Origin: an uncultured Gammaproteobacteria bacterium
GTDB lineage: Bacteria; Pseudomonadota; Gammaproteobacteria; Pseudomonadales; Pseudohongiellaceae
NCBI GenBank assembly: GCA_903837345.1
Contig: CAILUG010000054.1
Location: 1 to 64,000, forward strand
DNA: 64,000 nt
Direction of reading: 5' to 3'
In this document: positions 1-8,684 of the stretch, in pieces
How the letters are laid out: each line of letters starts with the position of its first letter
Numbering within the stretch: the stretch's first letter is position 1
The notes under the pieces: model-generated
What the model was told of the DNA's origin: nothing
Databases searched by the model: none
Seen by the model: only the letters and a program-made list of their open reading frames with translations
Translations under genes and position numbers: made by a program

Positions 1-88
1 CATTACCCATCATTGCGACATCCTGGAAACCGGCAATGACTCTTACCGCTTCAAACACCATAAAAGTGGTGCCAAGAAAGGTCGCTAG
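1..88 (+). CDS. istB: IS21-family helper ATPase IstB, C-terminal tail (partial at window edge)
   Basis: Reading from base 2 to the TAG at 86-88 gives 28 residues that include DILETGNDSYRFKHH and end in a basic tail (KKGR). The tail I/LETGN-S-RF is what I recognise as the extreme C-terminus of IstB, the AAA+ helper of IS21-family transposition. The rest of the gene lies outside the window. The terminal repeats of the element follow directly, which supports the call. The fragment is short, so the family assignment rests on this motif and the context. Confidence 0.7.
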   Translation, partial: ITHHCDILETGNDSYRFKHHKSGAKKGR

Positions 89-90
89 AC

Positions 91-135
91 TGGAAAGTTT
101 TGGACGCTGACAGGTGGAAAGTTTTGGGCGCTGAT
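91..135 (+). repeat. Tandem terminal repeats of the IS21-like element
   Basis: Two 21-base direct repeats at 91-111 and 115-135, separated by three bases, differ at two positions (TTGGAC/TTGGGC and CTGAC/CTGAT). In IS21 elements such repeats are transposase (IstA) binding sites at the ends. Confidence 0.7.
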
Positions 136-144
136 TGACAAACG

Positions 145-759
145 ATGAACACGGTCGAAGTCGGTATGAAAGGCGAATTCCTCAATGGCCGTGTGCGTAC
201 CAACCTGGCGTTATATAAATCCTACGCCCATGGCACCTACTTCTTCGTCTATCTGGCCGCCAACTCCACGCAGAACCTGGGCAACCTGAAAGCGGTGACC
301 TACCAGGGCTTTGAAGGTGAAGTAACGGCAATGGTGAATTCAAATTTCGACGTGAATGCTTCGTTTGGTTATACCGACAGTGAAATTACCGGTTCGGACA
401 CCAAGACCGATATCGGCAACCGTGCACCCAACGTGTCGAAATATACTTTCAACCTTGGCGCTGACTTCCATGCTCCGGCACCTGCATTGGGCAAGAACGT
501 GGAAATGTTCTTCCGCCCGGATTTCCAGGTAATAGGGCCAACTGCGTTTCTGGACCGTGAGCAGGCAGGCACCAACAACCGCGATGCGGTGCCGCTGCTG
601 GATCTTCGCATGGGAGTGGAAGTTGCAGGGGACTGGTCAGTCACCGCCTGGGCCAAGAATACTCTCGACAAGAAATACAATGCCGAGTATTCGACCGGTG
701 GTTTCGTGTTCAAGGCACCGCCACGCCGTTTCGGAATTGACTTCCTGAAGCATTTCTAA
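145..759 (+). pseudogene. TonB-dependent receptor, C-terminal beta-barrel remnant cut by the insertion sequence
   Basis: The 204 codons encode only the last part of a TonB-dependent outer-membrane receptor. Visible features are alternating barrel strands (VEVGMKGEFLNGRVRTNLALY near the start), the ASFGYTDSEI strand, the APNVSKYTFNLGADF strand and a terminal strand ending in phenylalanine (FGIDFLKHF), as expected for BAM-dependent insertion. The plug domain and most of the barrel are missing. Full receptors have about 700-900 residues. The frame opens right after the IS boundary, so ATG 145 is probably an internal methionine. It is most simply a gene disrupted by the IS21-like element. The substrate cannot be deduced. 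Confidence 0.8.
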
Positions 760-770
760 CTATTGCAGTA

Positions 771-804
771 GCAGCTTGCTGAATGATGATAGTCGGCAAG
801 CTGC
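771..804 (+). other. Inverted repeat after the receptor remnant
   Basis: GCAGCTTGC (771-779) and GCAAGCTGC (796-804) form a perfect 9-bp stem with a 16-base loop. There is no T-run directly behind it, and a stronger terminator follows at 817-854. It may be a secondary mRNA 3' structure. Confidence 0.4.
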
Positions 805-816
805 AATTTCCAACTG

Positions 817-854
817 AAAAAAAGGTCGCAATGCAATTTGCGACCTTTTTTTTT
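817..854. terminator. Bidirectional rho-independent terminator between receptor remnant and clpB
   Basis: The stem GGTCGCAA/TTGCGACC (824-846) is flanked by A-run and T-run on both sides. It can therefore end transcripts of the receptor on the plus strand and of clpB on the minus strand. Confidence 0.88.
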
Positions 855-872
855 GCAACAACAACTTCTATC

Positions 873-3491
873 TCAGGCCTTCAAGGCTTCAGCAGTTTTG
901 GCTTTCTTGCCGAACGCAATGTCCTGTCCCACCAGACTTACCACTATGGTACTGCCGGGCGGATACACACCTTTCAAAACTTCCTGCGCCAACGGATTTT
1001 CCAGCCACTGCTGGATTGCCCGCTTCAGCGGACGTGCGCCGTAGACCGGATCGAAACCAAGATTGGCGAGTTTATCGAGTACACCTTTCTCAAGCTGCAA
1101 CTGCAAATCCATGTCTGCCAGCCGATGCCGCAACAAGCCAATCTGTATTTCGGCAATGCCGCGCATTTGCGACTGCTGCAGCGGATGGAACACCACTACT
1201 TCGTCGATACGATTGATCAGTTCAGGCCGGAAATGACGGCTGACCACCGGCATTACTGCAGCCTTCACCTGTTCCTGTGATACTTCATTGTTGCCGTCCT
1301 GCCACAAATCCATGATGCGATCGGAGCCCAGATTGGAGGTCATTACAATCACGGTGTTGCGGAAATCGACAGTGCGGCCGTGACCGTCGGTCAAACGACC
1401 ATCGTCCAGTACCTGCAACAAAATGTTGAATACATCCGGATGCGCCTTCTCCACTTCATCGAGCAGCAGCACCGAGTAAGGCCGGCGCCGCACAGCTTCA
1501 GTCAGATAGCCACCTTCTTCATAACCAACATAACCGGGAGGCGCACCAATCAGACGGGCCACCGAGTGTTGTTCCATGAACTCGCTCATGTCGATGCGCA
1601 CCATCGCATCTTCTGTATCGAACATGAATTGCGCCAGCGCCTTGCAAAGTTCGGTCTTGCCAACACCGGTAGGCCCGAGGAACAGGAACGAACCGCTGGG
1701 ACGGCGGGGATCAGACAAGCCCGAACGTGAACGTCTTACCGCATGAGCCACTGCATTTACCGCTTCGGCCTGACCGATCACGCGTTTGTGCAATTCCTCT
1801 TCCATGCGCAGCAATTTCTGTTTTTCACCTTCCAGCATTTTCGAAACGGGAATGCCGGTCGAGCGTGATACCACTTCGGCGATTTCCTCTTCAGTCACCT
1901 TGTTGCGCAACAACCTCAATTCGGTATTCTGTGGACTGGCGGCCGCTTCAAGTTTTTTCTCAAGTCCGGGAATCACGCCATATTGCAGTTCCGACATGCG
2001 CGCCAAATTGCCGGCCCGGCGGGCACCTTCCATTTCGATGCGGGCCTGTTCCAGTTCGCTCTTGAATTTCTGGGCGCCTTGTACAGTGGCTTTTTCCGAA
2101 CGCAGGATTTCGTCGAGATCGGCAAATTCCGCCTCCAGCAACCGGATTTCTTCGTCAAGTTTCAGCAGCCTTTTTTTGGAAGCATCGTCTGTTTCCTTCT
2201 TCAATGCTTCGCGCTCGATCTTCAGCTGGATCAGGCGTCGCTCCAGCCTGTCCATGTCTTCCGGCTTGGAATCGATCTCCATGCGTATACGGCTGGCGGC
2301 TTCGTCAATCAGGTCGATGGCTTTGTCCGGCAGCTGACGATCAGTGATGTAACGAGCGGACAACTTGGCTGCAGCGATGATGGCAGAGTCAGTGATGGTG
2401 ACGCCATGATGCACTTCATAGCGCTCCTTCAATCCGCGCAGGATTGCAATTGTGTCGATTTCATTGGGCTCATTGACCAGCACTTTCTGGAAACGCCGCT
2501 CAAGGGCAGCATCCTTCTCGATGTATTTGCGATACTCGTCCAGCGTGGTGGCGCCCACGCAATGCAGCTCACCCCGTGCCAGTGCAGGTTTGAGCATATT
2601 GCCGGCATCCATCGCACCTTCGGCCTTGCCAGCACCTACCATCGTATGGATTTCATCAATGAACAGGATCACCTTGCCTTCCTGTTTGCCGAGTTCACTC
2701 AGTACCGCTTTCAGTCGCTCTTCGAATTCACCACGGAATTTGGCGCCTGCGATCAGCGACCCCATATCGAGCGAAAGGATTTTCTTGTCTTTCAAACCTT
2801 CCGGAACCTCGCCATTGACGATGCGCTGGGCAAGGCCATCGACGATGGCGGTTTTGCCAACGCCAGGCTCGCCAATCAATACCGGATTGTTCTTGGTACG
2901 ACGCTGCAATACCTGGATAGTGCGGCGGATTTCGTCATCGCGGCCAATCACCGGATCCAGTTTGCCCTGGGCAGCCTTGGCAGTGACATCGACCGTATAC
3001 TTCTGCAGGGCCTGGAATGCTTCCTCGGCTTCCGGACTGTCGACACTGGCACCACCCCGTGAATTGCGGATTGCGGTTTCCAGCGCACCGATACTTACAC
3101 CACCGGAATTCAGCAATTTGCCGAGCGAGGAATTCTTGTCCTGCATCGCGGCGAGCAGCATTGCTTCACTGGAAATGAACTGGTCATTGTTTTTCTGGGA
3201 AAGCTTGTCTGCGAGATTGAACAGCTTGGTGGTATCAGGCGAAACCGACAATTCGCCGCTGTGATCCTTCACTACCGGCAAGGCGGCCAGCAGCTTGTCG
3301 AGCCCGCTGCGCAAGCCGGCCAGATCAAAACCGGTCTGCGTCAGCAGCGGCCGCAGCGACCCGCCCTTCTGCTCCAGCAGCGCGCTGATAATGTGAACCG
3401 GCTCCAGGTAGGAGTGATCCTTGCCCACAGCCAACGACTGGGCATCTGAAAGTGCCTGTTGCAACTTGCTTGTCAGTTTTTCCATTCGCAT
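873..3491 (-). CDS. clpB: ClpB disaggregase (Hsp100 AAA+ chaperone)
   Basis: ClpB threads aggregated proteins through its central pore in cooperation with DnaK in the cytoplasm. From the chosen start the protein has 872 residues, close to the roughly 860 usual for the family. In order there is a Clp N-terminal repeat domain (about 1-145), a first AAA domain with Walker A GEPGVGKT (about 207-214) and Walker [10 protein letters not shown], a coiled-coil middle domain rich in E/K/R (about 400-520), and a second AAA domain with GPTGVGKT and [15 protein letters not shown] 3491 was chosen because AGGGGG lies six bases upstream and the protein then starts MRMEKLT, like other ClpB. An upstream in-frame extension would lie over the promoter. 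It is transcribed alone from a heat-shock-type promoter. Confidence 0.97.
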   Translation of the reverse strand: MRMEKLTSKLQQALSDAQSLAVGKDHSYLEPVHIISALLEQKGGSLRPLLTQTGFDLAGLRSGLDKLLAALPVVKDHSGELSVSPDTTKLFNLADKLSQKNNDQFISSEAMLLAAMQDKNSSLGKLLNSGGVSIGALETAIRNSRGGASVDSPEAEEAFQALQKYTVDVTAKAAQGKLDPVIGRDDEIRRTIQVLQRRTKNNPVLIGEPGVGKTAIVDGLAQRIVNGEVPEGLKDKKILSLDMGSLIAGAKFRGEFEERLKAVLSELGKQEGKVILFIDEIHTMVGAGKAEGAMDAGNMLKPALARGELHCVGATTLDEYRKYIEKDAALERRFQKVLVNEPNEIDTIAILRGLKERYEVHHGVTITDSAIIAAAKLSARYITDRQLPDKAIDLIDEAASRIRMEIDSKPEDMDRLERRLIQLKIEREALKKETDDASKKRLLKLDEEIRLLEAEFADLDEILRSEKATVQGAQKFKSELEQARIEMEGARRAGNLARMSELQYGVIPGLEKKLEAAASPQNTELRLLRNKVTEEEIAEVVSRSTGIPVSKMLEGEKQKLLRMEEELHKRVIGQAEAVNAVAHAVRRSRSGLSDPRRPSGSFLFLGPTGVGKTELCKALAQFMFDTEDAMVRIDMSEFMEQHSVARLIGAPPGYVGYEEGGYLTEAVRRRPYSVLLLDEVEKAHPDVFNILLQVLDDGRLTDGHGRTVDFRNTVIVMTSNLGSDRIMDLWQDGNNEVSQEQVKAAVMPVVSRHFRPELINRIDEVVVFHPLQQSQMRGIAEIQIGLLRHRLADMDLQLQLEKGVLDKLANLGFDPVYGARPLKRAIQQWLENPLAQEVLKGVYPPGSTIVVSLVGQDIAFGKKAKTAEALKA

Positions 3492-3522
3492 TGGAAACCC
3501 CCTGATTATTGATAACGCTAAG

Positions 3523-3549
3523 GTGGGGGCCAATGAACCCGGATTCAAG
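3523..3549 (-). promoter_or_regulatory. Sigma-32 (RpoH) type promoter of clpB
   Basis: On the minus strand CTTGAA (3549-3544) is followed, after 14-15 bases, by CCCCCAC (3529-3523). The heat-shock consensus is CTTGAAA, then 11-16 bases, then CCCCATNT. The start of transcription would fall about 25 bases before ATG 3491. ClpB is a classical RpoH target. Confidence 0.75.
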
Positions 3550-3605
3550 ACCCGGAGCGACTCTTGCTTGACCTGGCGCAAGCTTCCAGGAGCCCTGAAA
3601 CAAAA

Positions 3606-4640
3606 TCAGCCGCGCTCCAGCAAAGCCCTCAACTCGATCACCGTGGCATTGGCACGGGAAATGTAATTGGCCAATGCCAACGAATGATTGGCAAAAAACC
3701 CGAACGCATCACCATTGAGCACAATCGGGCTATCCAAAGGCGCTTGCGCCTCTTCCAGCTCCCGAATCACCTGCTGCAAATTCACCCGCGCATTTTTCTT
3801 GTCAAGCACGGAGCTGAAATCATGTTCAATTGCATGCAGGAAAATGGCGAGAGCGAAGGCAGAGCCGCGTGCTTCGTAGAATACGTCATCGATCAGCAGC
3901 CACGGCGTCTGTACTTCGTTTTCTTTCAAACCGGGTCGCGCTTGCACCGCCCCAATGTCACTGCCGAGGTCAGTATTGACCCGTATCTGCCCCACGCTGG
4001 CCGACAACCGCTGTGACAAACTGCCGAGCCTTGACTCCACCACTCCCAGATAATCTGCCAGATTGTCGGCACGCGCATAGAACTGGGCATCATCCTTGCC
4101 GCCATCCTGCAGGCGATGGCGATAGTGGATCAGATGTTCGATGGCATTTTCATACTGGCTTTCACTGGACGGAAACAGCCAGCGATCATTGGTCGATGAC
4201 AACAGCGGATCCGCTTCTTCGAGATCCTTGTCTTCCGCCGACTGCGTCAGTGAACGTGAAAAGCCGTTGCGCATGGCCCGCGCCAGATCGCGGCATTGCA
4301 CCAATACCCCGAATTCCCAGTTGGGCATGTTGTCCATGAAGATGCCCGGCGGCAGTATATCGTTGGAAAGATAGCCACCCCGCTTGTGCAGCATGTGGTT
4401 GACTACCTGGATCAGCGCATCCGTGGTCAAAGTACCCACCACCACTTTTTCGCCCCTGGACGCAGCCTCGGCCTGGGTGCGCACAACGCTGTCATACAGC
4501 GGCACTTCCTTGTCCCACCACCACATCAGACTGAGGATCACTATCATCAGCCCGACCAATGGGGTCAGCCAGAGCACCAGCTTGCCCTGTCTGGTCAGCT
4601 TGAACCCCCTGCCGGCTCGTTCGAATTCGGTCTGATCCAT
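3606..4640 (-). CDS. DUF2333 family membrane-anchored protein
   Basis: This protein of about 344 residues has one transmembrane helix near the N-terminus (LVLWLTPLVGLMIVILSLMW) and then a large, probably periplasmic, domain. Recognisable DUF2333 stretches are KRGGYLSNDILPPGIF, DNMPNWEFGVLVQCRDLARA, FPSSESQYENAIEHL, FYARADNLADYLG and RLGSLSQRLSASVG. The family is common in Gammaproteobacteria and has no established function. The start was set at MDQTEFER because the upstream extension runs over the divergent promoter region and a purine-rich AGGCAGGT lies just ahead. It is separated from clpB by about 115 bases and is divergent from the dehydrogenase gene at 4754. Confidence 0.85.
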   Translation of the reverse strand: MDQTEFERAGRGFKLTRQGKLVLWLTPLVGLMIVILSLMWWWDKEVPLYDSVVRTQAEAASRGEKVVVGTLTTDALIQVVNHMLHKRGGYLSNDILPPGIFMDNMPNWEFGVLVQCRDLARAMRNGFSRSLTQSAEDKDLEEADPLLSSTNDRWLFPSSESQYENAIEHLIHYRHRLQDGGKDDAQFYARADNLADYLGVVESRLGSLSQRLSASVGQIRVNTDLGSDIGAVQARPGLKENEVQTPWLLIDDVFYEARGSAFALAIFLHAIEHDFSSVLDKKNARVNLQQVIRELEEAQAPLDSPIVLNGDAFGFFANHSLALANYISRANATVIELRALLERG

Positions 4641-4753
4641 TTTACCTGCCTCGGTTTCACTTACGGTCTGGATATGATTTTCATGCCGGCATGCTACTCC
4701 AATCCCTTCACTGCTAGAATTGACCTGCATCAGCCCCTATATCAGGACTTCCC

Positions 4754-6583
4754 ATGAAAATAACAAGACTGCTCGGCCTGACACTCTGCACCCTCATCCC
4801 TGCCGGCTCGTTGTGGGCAGCCGTGCCGGTCGGTGAGGACACCTTCAATTCATTCTGTGCCAGCTGTCACAAGCAGGAAGCCAGCGACAAGATTCCGTCG
4901 GCAGGCATGCTGCGCAAGCTCAATCCCAATGCCATTTTGCGGACCCTGACTGACGGCGCCATGCGCATCCAGGGCGACAGCATCGGTGCTGACAAACGGG
5001 TGGCCGTGGCGGAATATCTGAGTGGACAGAAAGTCATCGAACAACCGGTGAATTTCACGGTCGGCATGTGCGACAAGATTCCCCCGCTCACCACAGCCGC
5101 CGCCGCAACCGTTTGGAGCGGCTGGGGTCTCGACGAAAAGAACAGTCGCTACCAGAGCCAGACCGGTGGCCTCACTGCCGCCAATGTACCCAGGCTGAAA
5201 CTCAAGTGGGCGTTTGGCGTGCCCGATGTCACCTCTCATCGTGCCCAGCCCGCCATCTATGGTGATCGTCTTTACATGGGCAGTCAGGCGGGACTGGTAT
5301 TCGCACTCAATGCCAGGACCGGTTGCACCTACTGGAGCTACAAGTCTGAAGCCGGCATCCGCACAGCGATTTCAGTAGCCGAGATCACCGTCGCCGGCAA
5401 AAAACACACAGCTGCCTTGTTCAATGACCTCAAATCCTGGGTCTATGCACTTGATGCCGAATCCGGCGTGTTGTTGTGGAAAACCAAGGTCGATTCACAT
5501 CAGGGAGCCATGGGCACTGGTGCCATCAAGTATTACAACGGCCGCGTTTATGTGCCCACTGCCGGCCTCTCGGAAGAAGGTGCGGCCAATGGCATTTCAG
5601 ATTATGTGTGTTGCAGTTTCCGCGGCTCAGTTACCGCACTTGATGCCAACACCGGCAAGGAAATCTGGAAGACCTATACGCTGCCAGAGCCACAGCTGAT
5701 TCGCAAACTGCCTGGTGGCAAGGAGCTGCGCGGCCCGGCTGGAGCCTCGGTGTGGAATTCACCCACGATTGATGTCAAACGTAACCTGCTGTATTTCGCC
5801 ACCGGCAATGCCTACGTTGAACCGCGCAGCTCCACCACCAACGCCATCATCGCGCTTGAACTCGACACCGGCAAAATCGTGTGGGTCAACCAGGTGCTGG
5901 AAGGGGATATCTGGAGCGGCGGCTGCGAGCCGGCGCTCGGCGGCAAACCTGACAATCCCGGTTGCTCCAACCCTGTCGGTCCTGATTTTGATTTCTCCGC
6001 CTCGCCGGTGCTCACAACTGCAACCAACGGCAAGGACTTGATCATAGCCACGCAGAAATCAGGGCTGGGCTATGCGTTTGATCCCGACGACCACGGCAAA
6101 TTGCTGTGGACTTATCGCTGGGGTGAAGGTTCTGCCGCTGGTGGTGTGTATGGCACTGCCACCGATGGTGAACGTGCCTATTTCGCGGTAGCCAGCAATC
6201 GCACCAAGGCCCCCGGTGGCATACACGGTGTCGATCTGGTCACCGGCAAGCGGCTGTGGTTCGCGCCTCCTGCCGACCTGTTGTGCAAAAGCGGTCCAGG
6301 TTGTACACCTGTGCAAGCGTCGGCCGTCACGGCGATGCCAGGTGTCGTATTCTCCGGTGCCTGGGATGGCGGCTTGCGCGCTTACGACAGCAAGACCGGC
6401 AAGGTCATCTGGACCTTTGACACCAATCCCGGCTTCAACACAGTCAACGGTGTCAAAGCCAGTGGTGGTTCGCTAGATGGCCCGGGGCCAGTCATAGTCA
6501 ATGGCATGGTCTATGTGGTTTCCGGCAACGGCGGTCCCTTTGGCAATCCGGGCAATGTATTGCTGGCATTTGGAGTCGAATGA
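4754..6583 (+). CDS. Secreted PQQ-type quinoprotein dehydrogenase with N-terminal cytochrome c domain (polyvinyl-alcohol-dehydrogenase-like)
   Basis: This protein has 609 residues, with a Sec signal peptide (about 1-22, cleavage after LWA). A cytochrome c domain follows with one haem site CASCH (Cys35, Cys38, His39), then a PQQ-type beta-propeller of WKT/WS-type repeats (for example YWSYKSEAG, LLWKTKVDSHQG, KVIWTFDTNPG). A cytochrome c domain fused ahead of a propeller is the order seen in polyvinyl alcohol dehydrogenase (EC 1.1.2.6); most alcohol dehydrogenases of this class carry it at the C-terminus. It would oxidise an alcohol in the periplasm and pass electrons to its own haem. The substrate is not proved. 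AGGA lies seven bases before ATG. The stop overlaps the next gene, suggesting coupled translation. Confidence 0.82.
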   Translation: MKITRLLGLTLCTLIPAGSLWAAVPVGEDTFNSFCASCHKQEASDKIPSAGMLRKLNPNAILRTLTDGAMRIQGDSIGADKRVAVAEYLSGQKVIEQPVNFTVGMCDKIPPLTTAAAATVWSGWGLDEKNSRYQSQTGGLTAANVPRLKLKWAFGVPDVTSHRAQPAIYGDRLYMGSQAGLVFALNARTGCTYWSYKSEAGIRTAISVAEITVAGKKHTAALFNDLKSWVYALDAESGVLLWKTKVDSHQGAMGTGAIKYYNGRVYVPTAGLSEEGAANGISDYVCCSFRGSVTALDANTGKEIWKTYTLPEPQLIRKLPGGKELRGPAGASVWNSPTIDVKRNLLYFATGNAYVEPRSSTTNAIIALELDTGKIVWVNQVLEGDIWSGGCEPALGGKPDNPGCSNPVGPDFDFSASPVLTTATNGKDLIIATQKSGLGYAFDPDDHGKLLWTYRWGEGSAAGGVYGTATDGERAYFAVASNRTKAPGGIHGVDLVTGKRLWFAPPADLLCKSGPGCTPVQASAVTAMPGVVFSGAWDGGLRAYDSKTGKVIWTFDTNPGFNTVNGVKASGGSLDGPGPVIVNGMVYVVSGNGGPFGNPGNVLLAFGVE

Positions 6584-6978
6584 CCATGTTGCGCGCATTG
6601 ATCGTTGCTGCACTTGTGCTGAGCGTGGGCCCGTTTGCCAATGCTGCCGAGGACAACAACCTCAAGAACCTGATCGGCACCTTTGTGGGCCAGGCCTTCA
6701 ACGGTGATGGCCTCTACCCGGTAACAACCACCTTCACCATGGAAATCGGCAATCGCCTCACCGGCAGTTACGAACTCGCAGGCCAGAACACCAGGTTCCA
6801 CGGTCATCTCTCCAACATCATTTTCGAAGGGCCGCGCACAATATCGATGCAATGGACTGACAAGGATGGCGAAGGCTTTGCAACGATGGAATTCACACCT
6901 GATTTCAAATCCTTCACCGGCGGATGGACCGACAAACTTGGCTCCTCGCCGCTGCCGTGGACAGGCAAGAAAATCTAG
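6580..6978 (+). CDS. Small secreted protein coupled to the quinoprotein dehydrogenase
   Basis: This is a 132-residue protein with a clear signal peptide (about 1-22, ending ANA). The mature part of about 110 residues is predicted to be beta-rich (VGQAFNGDGLYPVTTTFTME, LTGSYELAG, GGWTDKLGSS). I do not recognise the family; the repeated short strands ending in WTG could be a small lipocalin-like or beta-sandwich fold. The ATG at 6580 overlaps the TGA of the dehydrogenase (ATGA). A second ATG at 6586 is an alternative start. Tight coupling suggests a periplasmic partner or accessory subunit of the dehydrogenase (inference). Confidence 0.7.
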   Translation: MTMLRALIVAALVLSVGPFANAAEDNNLKNLIGTFVGQAFNGDGLYPVTTTFTMEIGNRLTGSYELAGQNTRFHGHLSNIIFEGPRTISMQWTDKDGEGFATMEFTPDFKSFTGGWTDKLGSSPLPWTGKKI

Positions 6979-7001
6979 CGCCGGGAGCGCCAGGAGCCGG
7001 T

Positions 7002-7640
7002 ATGCGTCTGATCGGAATGCTCGATTCGCCTTATGTAAGGCGCGTTGCAATTTCACTCGAAGTACTCGGCGTAGCGTTCACCCATGAGGCGGTATCGGTG
7101 TTCAGCACCTTTGAAAAGTTCCATGCGCTGAATCCGGTGGTGAAAGCGCCCACGCTGATTTGCGATGACGGCACCGTGCTGATGGATTCGGCCCTGATCC
7201 TGCAATTTGTCGAAGCCGCACTCAGCAATGGCCGCAGCCTGTGGGTCGGCGAGCAGATCCAGTTGCAGCATGAATTCCGGATGGTGGGGCTGGCGATGGC
7301 GGCTTGCGAAAAATCGGCACAGGCTATCTATGAAACCAATCTGCGACCTTTGGCCAAACAACACGAGCCGTGGCTGGCACGGGTACGTGGTCAACTGAAA
7401 GCGGCTTATAGCGGGATGGAACAGGAAGTCCGGCAACGACCCCATTTGTTCGGGGGCTCACTCAATCACGCCAGCATTGCAGCTGCAATTGCATGGCAAT
7501 TCACACAATCGGTTTTGGCTGAATTGGTGCCCGTACCGGAACATCCGGGTCTTGCGGCGCTGTCAGCACGACTGGAACAGCATCCGGCCTTTGTGAAATA
7601 TCCGCCGCTCGGACCAGGCGTGCAACCGCAGTCGGCATGA
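7002..7640 (+). CDS. Glutathione S-transferase family protein
   Basis: This protein has 212 residues. The N-terminal thioredoxin-like domain begins MRLIGMLDSPYVRRVAI, with a Ser-Pro pair (Ser9) at the usual position of the glutathione-activating residue. It continues to the conserved cis-Pro and Glu/Asp-Ser region VKAPTLICDDGTVLMDSALI. The C-terminal half is an all-alpha domain. It resembles the YibF/YfcF type of bacterial transferase. ATG 7002 was chosen because CAGGAG lies just upstream and the protein then starts like the family. The gap to the small secreted protein is only 23 bases, so co-transcription is likely. The substrate is unknown. Confidence 0.85.
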   Translation: MRLIGMLDSPYVRRVAISLEVLGVAFTHEAVSVFSTFEKFHALNPVVKAPTLICDDGTVLMDSALILQFVEAALSNGRSLWVGEQIQLQHEFRMVGLAMAACEKSAQAIYETNLRPLAKQHEPWLARVRGQLKAAYSGMEQEVRQRPHLFGGSLNHASIAAAIAWQFTQSVLAELVPVPEHPGLAALSARLEQHPAFVKYPPLGPGVQPQSA

Positions 7641-7648
7641 GCAAACCA

Positions 7649-8446
7649 TTATTGCCAGCAGAACGCTGTCACCTTGTGGTTCATCAGCACTTCATCGAAC
7701 ACTACCTGCGCAGACGCACCGCCAGCGATGCCGGCACAGACATGCAAGGGCAGCAGATGTTCTGCGCGCGGATGGCAGAAACGTGCATAAGGAGCCTGCT
7801 GCCAGTTGGCGAGTGCATTGAGCCGCTCATCCGCTGACAAAGTGGCAGTGCCTACTGTATCCAGCAACCACTGGTGAAACTGGTCACTGGCAGCACGCAG
7901 ATCCGCTTGTGCGCCGGCAAACAACACTTGCAGGTTGTGAAATGACATGCCGGAGCCGATGATCACCACGTTTTCCTTTCGCAACTCCTGCAAAGCCAGG
8001 CCAAGCCGCAGATGTGCGCCGGCATCAAGCCCTTTCAGCAACGACAACTGTATACAGGGAATATCGGCTGCCGGATTGATCAGCAACATGGGCACGAAGG
8101 TGCCGTGATCAAAGCCGCGCGTTGTATCCATCACGCACGGCAGCTCTGCTTCCTGCAACAAGCTGCCGATATGGCGCGCCAGTTCTGGCGCTCCCGGTGC
8201 CGGATAACGGTATTCATAGGTCTGTGGTGGAAAGCCGTAATAATCGAACAACATGCCATGGTGCTTGCCGGCATAAACGGTGGGCTGCAGTTCTTCCCAA
8301 TGCGCACTGATCAGCACGATCGCTTCCGGCTTCACAAATTTGCCGGAGAGTGCTTTCAGGAATCTGATCAATCCGGCATGGGACGGGTCATCAAGCAGCG
8401 GCATCGGTCCACCGCCATGCGGAATGTAATAGACCGGGGCTGGCAT
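7649..8446 (-). CDS. DODA-type extradiol ring-cleavage dioxygenase (LigB superfamily, YgiD-like)
   Basis: This protein has 265 residues and belongs to the class III extradiol dioxygenases, which use non-haem iron or, in DODA members, also zinc. Diagnostic pieces are the N-terminal YIPHGGGPM with a metal-binding histidine, VLISAHWEE, the AGKHHGMLFDYYGFPPQTYE block with TYEYRYPAPG, RGFDHGTFVPM and the catalytic-region stretch VVIIGSGMSFHNL. YgiD of E. coli cleaves 4,5-DOPA, but the natural role of most members is unclear. It converges with the glutathione transferase gene, leaving eight bases between them. Its ATG overlaps the stop of a 27-codon reading frame. Confidence 0.88.
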   Translation of the reverse strand: MPAPVYYIPHGGGPMPLLDDPSHAGLIRFLKALSGKFVKPEAIVLISAHWEELQPTVYAGKHHGMLFDYYGFPPQTYEYRYPAPGAPELARHIGSLLQEAELPCVMDTTRGFDHGTFVPMLLINPAADIPCIQLSLLKGLDAGAHLRLGLALQELRKENVVIIGSGMSFHNLQVLFAGAQADLRAASDQFHQWLLDTVGTATLSADERLNALANWQQAPYARFCHPRAEHLLPLHVCAGIAGGASAQVVFDEVLMNHKVTAFCWQ

Positions 8447-8529
8447 CAGTGTTTGGCGTGCAATGACAGACAGGCGTCAATATCGGCCGGATCGGGGGCA
8501 TTGATCCAGGTTTTGCGGAAGAGGGACAT
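8446..8529 (-). CDS. Possible 27-residue peptide translationally coupled to the dioxygenase
   Basis: On the minus strand ATG 8529 is preceded by CGGAG at eight bases and opens a 27-codon frame (MSLFRKTWIN ... SLHAKH). Its TGA overlaps the dioxygenase ATG as TGATG. The good ribosome binding site and the exact coupling suggest that ribosomes reach the dioxygenase through this frame. The dioxygenase has no strong site of its own other than sequence inside this frame. It may be a leader peptide or a real small protein; I do not recognise it. Confidence 0.42.
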   Translation of the reverse strand: MSLFRKTWINAPDPADIDACLSLHAKH

Positions 8530-8594
8530 GATCAAAACTCCGTTGCGCACATGCAGGACGACCAGCTGCGTCGCCAGATCCGGCCACTGTTAGG

Positions 8595-8619
8595 GAGGCC
8601 CGGGTATCGACCCGGCCTC
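8595..8619. terminator. GC-rich hairpin in the divergent region 8530-8684
   Basis: GAGGCC-CGGGT, loop ATCG, ACCC-GGCCTC forms a strong stem with one bulge and lies between the two divergent genes. On the plus strand a T-rich stretch (ATTTTTCATTT) starts about ten bases later. It could be an upstream terminator or the base of a regulatory leader. Confidence 0.4.
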
Positions 8620-8684
8620 AAGCCTACCATTTTTCATTTGCTGGGGTACACTTGTGAAGTGTTCGAATCTGAGGGGATTTCGCC

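Larger units (their letters stand above)
1..140 (+). mobile_element. Right end of an IS21-like insertion sequence
   Basis: The istB tail ends at 88. Two copies of a 21-base repeat follow, at 91-111 and 115-135 (TGGAAAGTTTTGGRCGCTGAY), and the sequence TTGACA ends at 140. IS21-family ends carry several copies of a short repeat and close with CA, which this matches. The receptor reading frame to the right opens immediately after a stop at 136-138, so the boundary is placed at about 140. The left end and any target duplication are outside the window. Confidence 0.72.

Noticed and set aside
1983-3062. 359-codon frame antisense to clpB
   Set aside because: Shadow of the highly biased clpB coding strand; no ribosome site, and composition is that of an antisense frame.
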